Numbered from the stretch's first letter, positions 18,251-27,522 are shown. The stretch is 50,855 nucleotides of DNA from an uncultured Erysipelotrichaceae bacterium (GCA_927435855.1 CAKMJZ010000064.1:1-50855); one strand, 5' to 3'. Notes: generated from the letters alone by a model not told the origin. Numbers and translations: made by a program.

Positions 18251-18275
18251 ACTGTATTATATATGATAATACAGT
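18251..18275. promoter_or_regulatory. Perfect 10-bp inverted repeat over the promoter of the GT4-RecX operon
   Basis: ACTGTATTAT (18251-18260), spacer atatg, ATAATACAGT (18266-18275). On the minus strand the right part of the repeat supplies a TATAAT -10 box, with TTGTAT 17 bp upstream, so a protein bound here would block the promoter. The CTGT...ACAG ends recall LexA boxes, but the spacing is 15 rather than 8. Confidence 0.6.
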
Positions 18276-18391
18276 TGGATACAACAACTATCGTATCACG
18301 GTGTTATTGATGCTTATCTTTCATAGTATAAAAGATTCACGGGTTAAGTTCAAGATTGTGAAATATCCTCACTACATTTACCATTATAACA

Positions 18392-18421
18392 GAAAAAAAC
18401 AGCCGCCGGGATGGCGGCTGT
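18392..18421 (-). terminator. Rho-independent terminator of the PFOR gene
   Basis: Stem ACAGCCGCC/GGCGGCTGT (18399-18421) with a seven-T run on the minus strand, just after the stop codon. Confidence 0.95.
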
Positions 18422-18432
18422 CTTGATTTAAC

Positions 18433-21400
18433 TTAGTCTCTAGCTAACTTCATCAAGCGTCCGAAACGTTTTTCGGCATCAGATGCTGCTTTTTCAAGCA
18501 GAGTTTCAGCTTCAAACGGATTGGCGTTTGGTAATTGATTGAAACGAGTCTCATTCATCACGAAGTCACGGAACTTAGTGAAGTCCGGTTTCGTGTAATC
18601 CACTGTTAACGGCTTTTCTGCTTCTGGATTGTAACGGTACAAGGTCCAGTATCCGCACTCAACCGCACGTTTTTGTGTGATTTGATGGTTGGATAAACCG
18701 CCACTGATACCATGTTCGATACATGGTGAGTAAGCAACGATCACAGAAGGTCCATCGTAAGCTTCAGCTTCCTTGAATGCTTTGATGGTTTGAACACGGT
18801 TGGCGCCCATAGCAATACTTGCAACATATACGTGACCGTACATCATTGCCATCATACCTAAGTCTTTTTTGCCTGTCGGCTTACCGCTGGCAGTAAACTT
18901 CGCGATTGAGGCTGCTTGAGAAGCTTTGGAAGATTGACCACCGGTGTTAGAGTATACTTCAGTATCCAAAACCATGATATTGACATTCATGTTGTTAGCG
19001 ATGACATGATCCAATCCGCCATAACCGATGTCATATGCCCAACCATCGCCTCCGACGATCCAAACGGATTTCGAAACGAAGTCACGGGCATTAGCCAATA
19101 ATTCTTTAGCAACTGCAACTTCTGATTTTTCAAGTTCTTCAACCAGTTTCGCTGCGATTTCTTTTTCTTGATTACGATCGCCCTTAACGGCTAAGTATTG
19201 TTCTACAACGGCTTTCAGTGCCGGCTCAAACGAATCTTTATTTTCATTCATAACCTCGACCAAACGTTTCGCTTTGAACTCTTGAGCGATTTTCATACCA
19301 AAGCCGTATTCAGCATTGTCTTCAAACAAGGAGTTTGCCCAGGCTACGCCCTTGCCACTCTTATCGGTTATAAACGGAGTCGAAGGAGTCGAACCGCAGT
19401 AAATCGAAGTACAGCCGGTCGCATTGGCAATCATCATATCCTGACCAAACAATTGGCTTACCAAGCGATAGTATGGAGTTTCACCGCATCCGGCGCAAGC
19501 TCCTGAAACTTCGAAGTAAGGCATCAAGAATTGAGTACCCTTGATACTGTCAGTCGGGAAGAATTCAGATTTATAACGAGTTTCTTTGTAAATATAGTTG
19601 GCTAAAGGAGCTTCGTGCAGTTGTTCATTGACATCCGTCATAACCAACGCTTTCTTGCCACCTTTACCTGGACATTCAACGGAACACAAGGCACAGCCGA
19701 CACAATTGTCCGGAGATACCATGACGCGGTAACGCAGATGGTCAACACCCTTGCCTACCGGAGTAATGGTTTCAAATTCTTGAGGAGCATTTTTAACTTC
19801 GTTTTCATCAAGTAAGAACGTACGGATCGTAGCATGCGGACATACAAACGAACAGAATCCGCATTGGATACAGTTTTCCGGAATCCACTTCGGCACTTGA
19901 GTTGCGATGGTGCGGTGTTCATTGAAGGCAACATTGTTGCGCATTGAACCATCCATCAAACCATGTTCGGTGAATGCTGATACCGGAAGGTCATAACCTT
20001 CTAAATTGTTGATCGCTGCGACATGTTGGTCGAAGTATTCATCACCGGTCAGTGTACGTGTTTTGCTCATAGGCAGTTCAGCCCACTCAGCTTTAACATT
20101 GACTTCATGCAGTCCGTCTTTACCGGCATCGATGGCTTTGTAATTAAGTTCAACGACTTCATCACCTTTTTTACCATACGATAGTTCGGCAGCATACTTC
20201 ATATATCCCAAGGCTTCTTCATATGGAAGAATGCTTGGATTTAATGCAAAGAACGATGCTTGTAAGATGGTGTTGGTACGACGTCCCATACCAATCGACT
20301 CCGCGATAGCATTGGCATCGATGACAAAGAATTTAGCTTTCTTTTTGGCTAATTGCGCTTTAACGCGATTAGGCAAATGTTTTTCAATTTCTTCAGTATT
20401 GTAACTAGTCGAAAGTAAGAAGGTTCCGCCTTTTTTCAGGTTGCGCAGCATATCATATCTGAATAAGTAGCTATCCAACGAACAAGAAATAAAGTCAGCA
20501 TTTTTAATGTAATAGGTCGAGCGAATTGGTGATTTACCAAAGCGCAAGTGAGAGCGGGTTGCACCGCCGGCTTTCTTTGAGTCATAAGCGAAGTACGCTT
20601 GTGAGTATAAGTCGGTATGGTCACCGATGATTTTAATGGAATTTTTATTTGCGGATACAGTACCATCAGATCCCAAACCATAGAACAGACAAGATGTGTA
20701 ATCATTCTTAACACTGAATTCCGGATCGACTTTTAAGGACAGATGAGTAACATCGTCGTTGATGCTTAATGTGAATCCGGTAAATGGATTGTCACTGTTT
20801 AAATGATCGTAGACAGCTTTGATGTCTTGCGGTTGAGTATCTTTGGAAGATAAACCATAACGTCCGCCGATGATGGTTTCAATGCCGTTAAAACCATGAA
20901 AAGAATTGTAAATATCGGTATACAACGGTTCGCCGATCGATCCGACTTCTTTCGTGCGGTCAAGAACAGCAATTTTCTTGACGGATGCCGGTAAGACTTC
21001 TTTTAAGAATTCTACCGAGAACGGACGATATAAGTGAACTTTGATCATACCGACTTTTTCGCCGGCCGCATTCAATGTATCAATGACTTCAGCGGCTGTT
21101 TCAGTGACAGAGCCCATAGCAACGATGATACGGTCAGCATCCGGTGCACCGTAATAAACAAACGGAGCATAGTGACGACCGGTAAGTTTCGAAATTTCTT
21201 TCATGTAATCAGCAACGATTCCCGGTACTTTTGCATAGTGTAAGTTTTGTGATTCACGGCCTTGGAAGTAGATGTCGTCGTTTTCAGCACCGCCACGGGT
21301 CACCGGGTTGGTGTGTGGGTTTAATGCGTTGGCGCGGAATCTTTCCAAGCCTTCTTTATCAATTAATCTAGCCAAATCTTCATAATCGATGACTTCGATT

Positions 21401-21945
21401 TTTTGGATTTCGTGTGATGTGCGGAAACCGTCAAAGAAGTGCATACACGGAACGGATGCCTTGATTGCAGTTAAGTGAGCAACGCCAGCCAAGTCCATTG
21501 CTTCTTGTACGGAATGCGATGCGATCATCGTAAATCCGGTTTGACGAACGGCGTAAATATCTTGGTGATCACCAAAGATGGATAATGCGCGGGTAGCCAA
21601 TGAACGTGCCGATACGTGAATAACGCCCGGTAGCAATTCCCCTACCCATTTATACATATTCGGAATCATTAATAATAAACCTTGTGAAGCTGTGAAGGTG
21701 GACGATAATGTTCCTCCTTGCAATGCTCCGTGTACTACGCCTGATGCGCCAGCTTCGGATTGCATTTCAACAACTTTAACAACTGCACCAAAAACGTTTT
21801 TTCTTCCTTGAGATGCCCAGGCGTCTACCAATTCCGCCATGGTCGAGGAAGGTGTAATCGGATAAATACCTGCTACTTCGGTAAATGCATAGGCAATATG
21901 CGAAGTGGCTGTATTGCCATCCATACTCATAAATTTCTTAGCCAT
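18433..21945 (-). CDS. nifJ: Pyruvate:ferredoxin (flavodoxin) oxidoreductase, single chain
   Basis: 1170 residues, the normal length for single-polypeptide PFOR, which converts pyruvate and CoA to acetyl-CoA, CO2 and reduced ferredoxin. Domains in order: alpha domain with GIYPITPSSTMAE near residue 30, the CoA/transketolase-C region, gamma domain (YDSKKAGGATRSHLRFG), a two-cluster ferredoxin domain (CIQCGFCSFVCP starting at Cys692, and CVGCALCSVECPG), and the beta/TPP domain (SGACAGCGETPYYRL, GDGWAYDIGYGG, NTGGQSSK). AGGAGG precedes the ATG. Upstream a minus-strand TATAAT (21985-21980) and TAGTCA spaced 17 bp form a plausible promoter. It points to fermentative energy metabolism. Confidence 0.97.
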   Translation of the reverse strand: MAKKFMSMDGNTATSHIAYAFTEVAGIYPITPSSTMAELVDAWASQGRKNVFGAVVKVVEMQSEAGASGVVHGALQGGTLSSTFTASQGLLLMIPNMYKWVGELLPGVIHVSARSLATRALSIFGDHQDIYAVRQTGFTMIASHSVQEAMDLAGVAHLTAIKASVPCMHFFDGFRTSHEIQKIEVIDYEDLARLIDKEGLERFRANALNPHTNPVTRGGAENDDIYFQGRESQNLHYAKVPGIVADYMKEISKLTGRHYAPFVYYGAPDADRIIVAMGSVTETAAEVIDTLNAAGEKVGMIKVHLYRPFSVEFLKEVLPASVKKIAVLDRTKEVGSIGEPLYTDIYNSFHGFNGIETIIGGRYGLSSKDTQPQDIKAVYDHLNSDNPFTGFTLSINDDVTHLSLKVDPEFSVKNDYTSCLFYGLGSDGTVSANKNSIKIIGDHTDLYSQAYFAYDSKKAGGATRSHLRFGKSPIRSTYYIKNADFISCSLDSYLFRYDMLRNLKKGGTFLLSTSYNTEEIEKHLPNRVKAQLAKKKAKFFVIDANAIAESIGMGRRTNTILQASFFALNPSILPYEEALGYMKYAAELSYGKKGDEVVELNYKAIDAGKDGLHEVNVKAEWAELPMSKTRTLTGDEYFDQHVAAINNLEGYDLPVSAFTEHGLMDGSMRNNVAFNEHRTIATQVPKWIPENCIQCGFCSFVCPHATIRTFLLDENEVKNAPQEFETITPVGKGVDHLRYRVMVSPDNCVGCALCSVECPGKGGKKALVMTDVNEQLHEAPLANYIYKETRYKSEFFPTDSIKGTQFLMPYFEVSGACAGCGETPYYRLVSQLFGQDMMIANATGCTSIYCGSTPSTPFITDKSGKGVAWANSLFEDNAEYGFGMKIAQEFKAKRLVEVMNENKDSFEPALKAVVEQYLAVKGDRNQEKEIAAKLVEELEKSEVAVAKELLANARDFVSKSVWIVGGDGWAYDIGYGGLDHVIANNMNVNIMVLDTEVYSNTGGQSSKASQAASIAKFTASGKPTGKKDLGMMAMMYGHVYVASIAMGANRVQTIKAFKEAEAYDGPSVIVAYSPCIEHGISGGLSNHQITQKRAVECGYWTLYRYNPEAEKPLTVDYTKPDFTKFRDFVMNETRFNQLPNANPFEAETLLEKAASDAEKRFGRLMKLARD

Positions 21946-22023
21946 TTTTTCCTCCTGTTTTTAATTCTTAACCTATATAATTATACTCCAATATCACTCT
22001 TTTGACTATGACTATTTTTTCAC

Positions 22024-23424
22024 TTATACTTCAATTCGCGTCCAAGATGCTTGGGCAAACCGCCATTTACCGATACCATAGCGTAAACTTTGGTCAAGCA
22101 ATACGGACAGCCAAGCACCCATCAATCCCATTCCAAGGGGATAGGCGAACAGATAAGTTAACAGCGGACGTACGATCGTTACACTGATTAGTGATATGTA
22201 TGCGACAAACTTGACATCTCCTGCTCCTCGTAAGGAACCAATCGTGATGACTTGGGCGATTTGAAAGAGCATAATGACAGCCAATATAAGCATGATTGTT
22301 GATCCACCGGAGACAATTTGGGGATCTTTGTTGAATAGTGAAATGATTTCAATGCGGAATATCGCTATAAAAAGTCCCAGCCCGATGGCAATCAATAAAC
22401 CGATGCGTTGTGATGTTTTTCCGTAAATGATGGCTAAGTCTGGGCGTTTTGCGCCTAAACTTTGTCCGACCAGCGATGAGCAGGCAATGGATAGCCCATC
22501 CCCCACCGCAAAGGATATCATCATGACGTTCATTACTACTTGATGAGTAGCGAATGCAATGGTGCCCAGTCCCGCAATGGCTAATACGTACGTAAAAAAA
22601 CCAATCCTTAAGAAGATTTGTTCGACCAATGCGGATTTGCTTATGTTAATTAGAGATAGGATAGATGCTTTGTGCAGACGCCAGTCTTGTTTAAAGGATA
22701 GTGATAGAAAGCCACCTTTTGCACTGGCAGAGCGGATGGCGATCAAAAATGCGACCACATTGCCGATCGTTGTCGCAACGGCTGCACCCATAACGCCCCA
22801 TTGTGGGAATATCCATATCCCGTTTATCAGTAAAAAGTTGAATATAACATTGACCACATTGGCAGAAATATTGGTTTTCATTGAAATTTTGGTGTTGCCT
22901 GCGCCGCGTTGAGCAGCCGTGATGGTTGATCCGATGCTAAAGAAGAACATCCCGATCAGCACGATGCGGAAGTAGATCACCGAAGTATCGATGTAATCCG
23001 CTGAGGCTCCTGAGAATTTCAATATTTGGGGGGCGTAAATAATTCCTACAGTGTTGAAAAATGCGGATATCATGGTGCTGATGACGATGGCATTTCGTAC
23101 CAACTGGTTGGCTGAGGCCGCATCTTTCTGGCCTTTGCGTCTGGAGACAATCACGGTAAGGCCAATGTTTAAGGCGATGATGACCGAAAATAAGATGAAT
23201 TTTGGTTGATTGGTAATGCCAACGGAAGCGATGGCACCTGCTCCCAGTTGTCCTACCATCATCATATCTACTGCCCCGATTAAGCTGATAAGCACTGCTT
23301 CTGTTGCCGATGGCCAGGCAATAGTAAAAGTGCGCTTTACGATATCCTTGGTTGCAGGAATGGGGCCGACGATTTGATCCGGTTGTAGTCCGGTTGTGCC
23401 AAATATTTTTTCTGTCCAGTTCAT
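22024..23424 (-). CDS. MATE family efflux transporter
   Basis: A 466-residue, 12-helix transporter of the multidrug and toxic compound extrusion family: TFTIAWPSATEAVLISLIGAVDMMMVGQLGAGAIASVGI is the typical first pair of helices, with repeated halves (LVGQSLGAKRPDLAIIYGKTS in the second half). It would export cationic compounds using Na+ or H+. The ATG at 23424 is chosen because AGGCGGG lies about 7 bases ahead. A TGA-TATAAT extended -10 sits at 23456-23448. Monocistronic. Confidence 0.92.
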   Translation of the reverse strand: MNWTEKIFGTTGLQPDQIVGPIPATKDIVKRTFTIAWPSATEAVLISLIGAVDMMMVGQLGAGAIASVGITNQPKFILFSVIIALNIGLTVIVSRRKGQKDAASANQLVRNAIVISTMISAFFNTVGIIYAPQILKFSGASADYIDTSVIYFRIVLIGMFFFSIGSTITAAQRGAGNTKISMKTNISANVVNVIFNFLLINGIWIFPQWGVMGAAVATTIGNVVAFLIAIRSASAKGGFLSLSFKQDWRLHKASILSLINISKSALVEQIFLRIGFFTYVLAIAGLGTIAFATHQVVMNVMMISFAVGDGLSIACSSLVGQSLGAKRPDLAIIYGKTSQRIGLLIAIGLGLFIAIFRIEIISLFNKDPQIVSGGSTIMLILAVIMLFQIAQVITIGSLRGAGDVKFVAYISLISVTIVRPLLTYLFAYPLGMGLMGAWLSVLLDQSLRYGIGKWRFAQASWTRIEV

Positions 23425-23447
23425 TTGTATCCCGCCTAACACGAAAT

Positions 23448-23456
23448 ATTATATCA
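23448..23456 (-). promoter_or_regulatory. Extended -10 promoter of the MATE gene
   Basis: Minus-strand TGA-TATAAT, about 25 bases ahead of the ATG at 23424; weak TTCACA 16 bp upstream. Confidence 0.5.
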
Positions 23457-23494
23457 CTTATCAAAATTATGTGAATACTGTATGGTTAAATCGC

Positions 23495-24283
23495 TTAAAT
23501 TTTCACATTCTCAAATATAATCGCGTCCACTTTTTGTTTGTTTTTGTCTATCCAATTCTTATCGCGGATGGTCCATACGCATAGAAATCCATGAAAGATC
23601 CGAATCCAAGAGAATAATCGAGCGTGTCGGTACTCCACTGTCAGATAGTTGGGTTTTGCATGAAAAGCAAAGCCATTAAAGCTTTGTAAAATACGGACCA
23701 TCCATGAGTGACGTTTGTCATCTAATATGTTTTCGATCAACTGACCTCGTATGAAATGTTTTCTATTCTTCGCAAACCAATGCAATATTTCAGGTCGAAA
23801 GGAGCAGATACTGAAATCGCCCGTATATCCATCGAGTATTTCAGCACATAGCTGACTCACTCGTTCGTTTTGGCTGGTGGCTTTGATTTCGATGATGAGT
23901 CCGACTTTACCAGATACCATGTCAAGAAACTCGACCAATGTCAGCACATGATCCTTTGAATTTCCGATAGTTGCTAATTGAACTTCTTCAAGCGTCAGTC
24001 TCTCAATATTCTCATCAATATTCAACATACGCAATCCATCCCCATCATGGAAAACGATGGGATGTCCATCTTTAGTGATGCGGATGTCCATTTCGATGTT
24101 CAATCCTGCATCGATGGCCAATTGAAATGCACTCGGACTGTTTTCTTCGACACCCATTTCTTTATTATGTAATCCTCGGTGAGCGCAGTAGCCTTTCATC
24201 CACGATAGGTCTTTACCTTCGCGATGGGGAAATGATAGATATATGATTAGAATGATTGGTGTGATGATGATAAGCCATTCCAT
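23495..24283 (-). CDS. Glycerophosphodiester phosphodiesterase (GDPD), membrane-anchored
   Basis: A 262-residue protein with an N-terminal membrane segment (WLIIITPIILIIYLSF) followed by a GDPD TIM barrel. The catalytic start is AHRGLHN; metal ligands lie in NIEMDIRITKDGHPIVFHD, and LIIEIKA and FAFHAKPNYL follow. It should hydrolyse glycerophosphodiesters to glycerol-3-phosphate and an alcohol, or act on lysophospholipids or LTA fragments at the membrane. ATG 24283 follows AGGTGGG. Confidence 0.92.
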   Translation of the reverse strand: MEWLIIITPIILIIYLSFPHREGKDLSWMKGYCAHRGLHNKEMGVEENSPSAFQLAIDAGLNIEMDIRITKDGHPIVFHDGDGLRMLNIDENIERLTLEEVQLATIGNSKDHVLTLVEFLDMVSGKVGLIIEIKATSQNERVSQLCAEILDGYTGDFSICSFRPEILHWFAKNRKHFIRGQLIENILDDKRHSWMVRILQSFNGFAFHAKPNYLTVEYRHARLFSWIRIFHGFLCVWTIRDKNWIDKNKQKVDAIIFENVKI

Positions 24284-24383
24284 AATTGTTCCCACCTTTT
24301 CCTATATTATATAGTAAATATGCCTGCTCTTCTTTTCATTTTCGTATTTTTTCGGTATGATAGTAGAAATGCAGGAGGAAATT

Positions 24384-25238
24384 ATGTTAAAAACTAACAA
24401 AGAAAAATGTGTCATGCAGTCGGTTCAAGGTCGGATTCATCATCCGGTCATGCGTGCTCCGGGCTATCGGATTGGCAGTGACGGGGTTCCGCGTATTCTG
24501 CCGGCTACCGCCGCAATCACGTATAATGCGAAAATCGGGGATGTGTGTATGGGGTTGATGGGAGATCATGTGGAGCCTGGTGTTTCGATGAAAAATGCGG
24601 ATGCCATGGAAGATGCAGCGATGAATGTATTAGCATGTGTGGGAAATGTGGCGAAGGTCATCACGGGCGATGGTAAAGGTACTTTGGGTGTTGTGACCGG
24701 TAAGCATGGCGGAGCAGATCATGTGATGGTTTATTTTGCGGATGAAGTGTTGGATAACTTGGCCGTGGATGATAAAATTTTGATTAAGTCGTTTGGTCAG
24801 GGGTTACAACTGTTGGACTATCCTGAGGTCATCTGTATGAATATGGATCCCTCACTATTGGATAAGTTGAGTATTGAGGAAGTCAATGGTCAGTTGGTCA
24901 TCGGAGTCACCGCGGTGATTCCGGCATATCTGATGGGTTCAGGGTTGGGCTCTTCGACGATGATGTCTGGAGATTATGATATCATGACCCGTGATCCACA
25001 AACGTTAAAAGAATTGAATCTCGACCAACTACGTTTTGGGGATATCGTATTTATAGAGGATCATACCAACAATCACGGTCCGGACTATTTGAAGGGTTCC
25101 GGTACGGTGGGTGTTATTATTCATGGGGATAGTTATATTGCCGGGCATGGTCCGGGAGTTACGGTGTTGATGACGAGTCGTTTGTCAGTGTTGAAGCCGA
25201 AGATCGATCCCAACGCGAATTTAATTAATTGTTTCTAA
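24384..25238 (+). CDS. DUF4438-family protein of unknown function
   Basis: A 284-residue, glycine-rich, cytosolic-looking protein recognised as DUF4438-like from PRILPATAAITYNAKIGD, GDHVEPGVS, GDGKGTLGVVTGKHGGADHVMVYF, the middle GSGLGSSTMMSGDYDI and the C-terminal DIVFIEDHTNNHGPDYLKGSGTVGVIIHGDSYIAGHGPGV. The conserved His, Asp and Gly residues look like an active or metal site, but no function is established to my knowledge. The ATG at 24384 follows AGGAGGAAATT. It has its own promoter (TATGAT near 24356) and is convergent with an M42 peptidase. Confidence 0.7.
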   Translation: MLKTNKEKCVMQSVQGRIHHPVMRAPGYRIGSDGVPRILPATAAITYNAKIGDVCMGLMGDHVEPGVSMKNADAMEDAAMNVLACVGNVAKVITGDGKGTLGVVTGKHGGADHVMVYFADEVLDNLAVDDKILIKSFGQGLQLLDYPEVICMNMDPSLLDKLSIEEVNGQLVIGVTAVIPAYLMGSGLGSSTMMSGDYDIMTRDPQTLKELNLDQLRFGDIVFIEDHTNNHGPDYLKGSGTVGVIIHGDSYIAGHGPGVTVLMTSRLSVLKPKIDPNANLINCF

Positions 25239-25243
25239 AGAAA

Positions 25244-25270
25244 AACCGTCGGCTTTGCCGGCGGTTATTT
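25244..25270. terminator. Bidirectional terminator
   Basis: AACCGTCGGC-ttt-GCCGGCGGTT (25244-25266, one G-T pair) with A-run and T-rich flanks between convergent genes; it overlaps the end of the M42 gene. Confidence 0.88.
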
Positions 25271-26293
25271 TGTTAAGTAAGCTATCAGTAGTTTCATCGC
25301 TGATTCGATGGCGTCTTGGTGGGTTCGCTCCATACCGTGGGAGGCATGAACTCCCGGACCAATTAAGGCGCCTTTAATATTTTGTCCGCCTCGCAAAGCA
25401 GCGCTAACATCCGAGCCATAATATGGATAAATATCGACGGCGTAGTTACATTTCTCGCCCTTAGCCAAGTCAATCAGTCGGTTGACCATTTCATAATCAT
25501 ACGGTCCAGAGCTATCCTTGGCACAGATTGAGACATCGTATTCGGTACACGCCAAGTCTTTTCCGATGCATCCCATATCCACCGCAAGCATTTCTTTGAT
25601 GTTCTGGGGAATCCAGGACGTTCCATGACCAGTTTCTTCGTAGGTTGATATGATGAAAGTGACATCGTGTTTAGGCGTAAGTTTATTTGAACGCAAAGCT
25701 TTTAAAACGCCAAACATAATTGCCACGGAAATTTTGTCGTCGAGGAAGCGCGATTTAATAAAGCCGCTGTCCGTGATGGTCGTTTTAGGGTCGATAGCTA
25801 CGAAATCGCCGTTTCCGATGCCTAATTTTATAACGTCGTCTTTATTTTTAACACATTCGTCCAAGCGTATTTCAATGGTATCAATGTTACGGGTTGCGCT
25901 ATCCGCCTCTTTATAAACGTGCATGGATGGTGTGGTAGACAGGATCGTTCCTTGAATTTGTTTGCCATCGCGCTTGATGACGGTACAGTATTCACCATCT
26001 AGCGTATGGATGATGGGTCCGCCGATATTAGTGACAAGCAGATTTCCGGAGGATGTGATGGATCGTACCATCAGTCCGAGGGTATCGGTATGTCCGGAGA
26101 CGCCGATCGCATAGTTACTGTCATCCCCAACAACATGAATCATTAAATTACCTTTAGGAGTAATCTCACAGTCATAGCCCAGCGTTTCAGCTTCACTTTG
26201 TAACCAGCGAATCGCATGATGTGTATAGCCGGTCGGACTGGGAATTTCTAACAATGCCTTCGCAAAGCTCATGGTTTCTTTGATATCAAACAT
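25265..26293 (-). CDS. M42 family metallopeptidase (glutamyl aminopeptidase/endoglucanase-like)
   Basis: A 342-residue M42 peptidase, normal length. Di-metal ligands are visible: VSGHTDTLG, the bridging Asp in KSRFLDDKISVAI, catalytic Glu-Glu in ISTYEETGHG, VDMGCIG and the C-terminal GPGVHASHGMERTHQ. M42 enzymes are cytosolic dodecameric aminopeptidases that trim peptides. The ATG at 26293 follows GAGGTACTCA and overlaps the pyrR stop by 8 bases, so it is translated with pyrR. Confidence 0.93.
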   Translation of the reverse strand: MFDIKETMSFAKALLEIPSPTGYTHHAIRWLQSEAETLGYDCEITPKGNLMIHVVGDDSNYAIGVSGHTDTLGLMVRSITSSGNLLVTNIGGPIIHTLDGEYCTVIKRDGKQIQGTILSTTPSMHVYKEADSATRNIDTIEIRLDECVKNKDDVIKLGIGNGDFVAIDPKTTITDSGFIKSRFLDDKISVAIMFGVLKALRSNKLTPKHDVTFIISTYEETGHGTSWIPQNIKEMLAVDMGCIGKDLACTEYDVSICAKDSSGPYDYEMVNRLIDLAKGEKCNYAVDIYPYYGSDVSAALRGGQNIKGALIGPGVHASHGMERTHQDAIESAMKLLIAYLTK

Positions 26294-26819
26294 TGAGTAC
26301 CTCATCCGCATCCAGTATATAGACGCCTTCTTTTTGATCATTTTCATTCAGATAGACTTTGACGATTTCACTGATGGAGGTCGGTACGTTTTTACCGACC
26401 ACATCGGCTCGGATGGGCAGTTCGCGATGTCCGCGATCGACCAGTACGGCCAGTTGAATTTGGCGGGGACGGCCAAAGTGCATGATTCCATCCATAGCGG
26501 CGCGAACGGTGCGTCCTTTAAATAAGACATCATCCACCAGAATAATGATCTTATCTTTGGTATCAATGTCAAGTTGGGGTATGCTATAGCTCGATGTATC
26601 GATATCATCCCGCCAATAGCGAATGTCGAACTCTACGGTGGGTACCCGTACACCTTCAAACTGTTCGAGATGATCAGCAAGTCGGTGAGCCAGAGTTGCT
26701 CCCCGGGTTTTGATTCCGACTAAAATGATATTTTCGATTCCTTTGTTTTTCTCAATGATTTCGTGGGTCATTCGGATGAGTGACCGCTTGATACTGTTGG
26801 CATCCATGATTTCTTTCAT
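26286..26819 (-). CDS. pyrR: PyrR-type bifunctional regulator/uracil phosphoribosyltransferase
   Basis: A 177-residue PyrR. The PRPP-binding signature is IIILVDDVLFKGRTVRAAMD; ILVGIKTRGATLAHRLADH, FDIRYWRDD and VDRGHRELPIRADVVGKNVPTS are PyrR-specific. It binds UMP/UTP and anti-antiterminator RNA of pyr operons and may have UPRTase activity. ATG 26819 follows GAGGTAACGTTT; longer upstream frames lack a site. No pyr genes or PyrR-binding attenuator are nearby, so it acts in trans here. A minus-strand TGA-TATAAT (26847-26839) is the likely promoter. Confidence 0.93.
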   Translation of the reverse strand: MKEIMDANSIKRSLIRMTHEIIEKNKGIENIILVGIKTRGATLAHRLADHLEQFEGVRVPTVEFDIRYWRDDIDTSSYSIPQLDIDTKDKIIILVDDVLFKGRTVRAAMDGIMHFGRPRQIQLAVLVDRGHRELPIRADVVGKNVPTSISEIVKVYLNENDQKEGVYILDADEVLNV

Positions 26820-26948
26820 AAACGTTACCTCGAGTCTAATTATATCAAATTCACATCTGTTTGGGGAGGTTTGTGTAGCTGAGCTAAAATGATTTTGATT
26901 GATAATCACCCTGCTTTGTATGATAATTGGTTTAGTGAGGTATATCAA

Positions 26949-27233
26949 ATGAAAAGAAAATGGATAATCGGATTTATTTCGATTGGTTTATTGCTTACGT
27001 TATCCGCTTGTTTTCCGGGTGGAAGTGCATCAACGACCCGTGTAGCCGGTTTCTTTACAGGTGTATGGCATGGATGGATCGCGCCGCTTTCGCTGATTTT
27101 GAGTGCTTTTGAACCTACTTTCAGGGTTTATGAAGTGAATAATGTCGGTTGGTGGTATGATTTTGGTTTCTATATGGCCATCATTTCGGGCTTTGGGGGT
27201 TTGTCTTTGTTTAGAAGGAAGAAAAAATCGTAG
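26949..27233 (+). CDS. Small membrane lipoprotein of unknown function
   Basis: A 94-residue protein with a lipoprotein-like signal (MKRKWIIGFISIGLLLTLSAC) and two further hydrophobic segments: GFFTGVWHGWIAPLSLILSAF and WWYDFGFYMAIISGFGGLSLF, ending in RRKKKS. The start at ATG 26949 is preceded by GTGAGG; a longer frame from 26889 has no signal. Tryptophan-rich and compact, it looks like a conserved small envelope protein, but I cannot name its family. Own terminator follows. Confidence 0.75.
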   Translation: MKRKWIIGFISIGLLLTLSACFPGGSASTTRVAGFFTGVWHGWIAPLSLILSAFEPTFRVYEVNNVGWWYDFGFYMAIISGFGGLSLFRRKKKS

Positions 27234-27251
27234 ATTGAATATTCATATGAG

Positions 27252-27278
27252 CGCGATCCGTTGGATTGCGTTTTTTTT
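27252..27278 (+). terminator. Rho-independent terminator
   Basis: CGCGATCC-gtt-GGATTGCG (27252-27270, one G-T pair) followed by eight T residues. Confidence 0.9.
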
Positions 27279-27315
27279 ATCTCCATATTTAACAGTTTTT
27301 CTCTTTCATTTGTCA

Positions 27316-27344
27316 TTGAAATGCGCTTATGATTGTGTTATTAT
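27316..27344 (+). promoter_or_regulatory. Promoter of the tRNA pair
   Basis: TTGAAA (27316-27321), 17-bp spacer, TATTAT (27339-27344) with an extended TGT in front, about 18 bp ahead of tRNA-Glu. Confidence 0.8.
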
Positions 27345-27361
27345 GTTTAAGCCTACGACTT

Positions 27362-27437
27362 GGCCCGTTGGAGAAACGGTTAACTCATATGCCTTTCACG
27401 CATACATTCACGGGTTCGAACCCCGTACGGGTCACCA
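27362..27437 (+). tRNA. tRNA-Glu (UUC)
   Basis: A 76-nt cloverleaf including an encoded CCA. Acceptor GGCCCGT pairs with ACGGGTC (one G-U); the anticodon stem TATGC/GCATA encloses loop CTTTCAC with anticodon TTC; the T-loop is GGTTCGAACC. Only three bases separate it from the next tRNA. Confidence 0.96.
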
Positions 27438-27440
27438 AGT

Positions 27441-27514
27441 AGGGGTATAGTTCAATGGTAGAACAGCGGTCTCCAAAACCGTTAATGTGGGTTCAACTCC
27501 TACTACCCCTGCCA
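27441..27514 (+). tRNA. tRNA-Trp (CCA)
   Basis: A 74-nt cloverleaf with encoded CCA. Acceptor AGGGGTA pairs with TACCCCT; anticodon stem GCGGT/ACCGT with loop CTCCAAA gives anticodon CCA. Co-transcribed with tRNA-Glu. Confidence 0.96.
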
Positions 27515-27522
27515 ACGTGCAT

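Noticed and set aside
18251-18275. LexA box interpretation of the inverted repeat
   Set aside because: CTGT...ACAG ends are spaced 15 bp, not the 8 bp of the proteobacterial box, and it does not fit the Bacillus-type GAAC-N4-GTTC site.
27142-27450. Plus-strand 102-codon frame
   Set aside because: Overlaps the small lipoprotein gene in another frame, a terminator, the tRNA promoter and tRNA-Glu.
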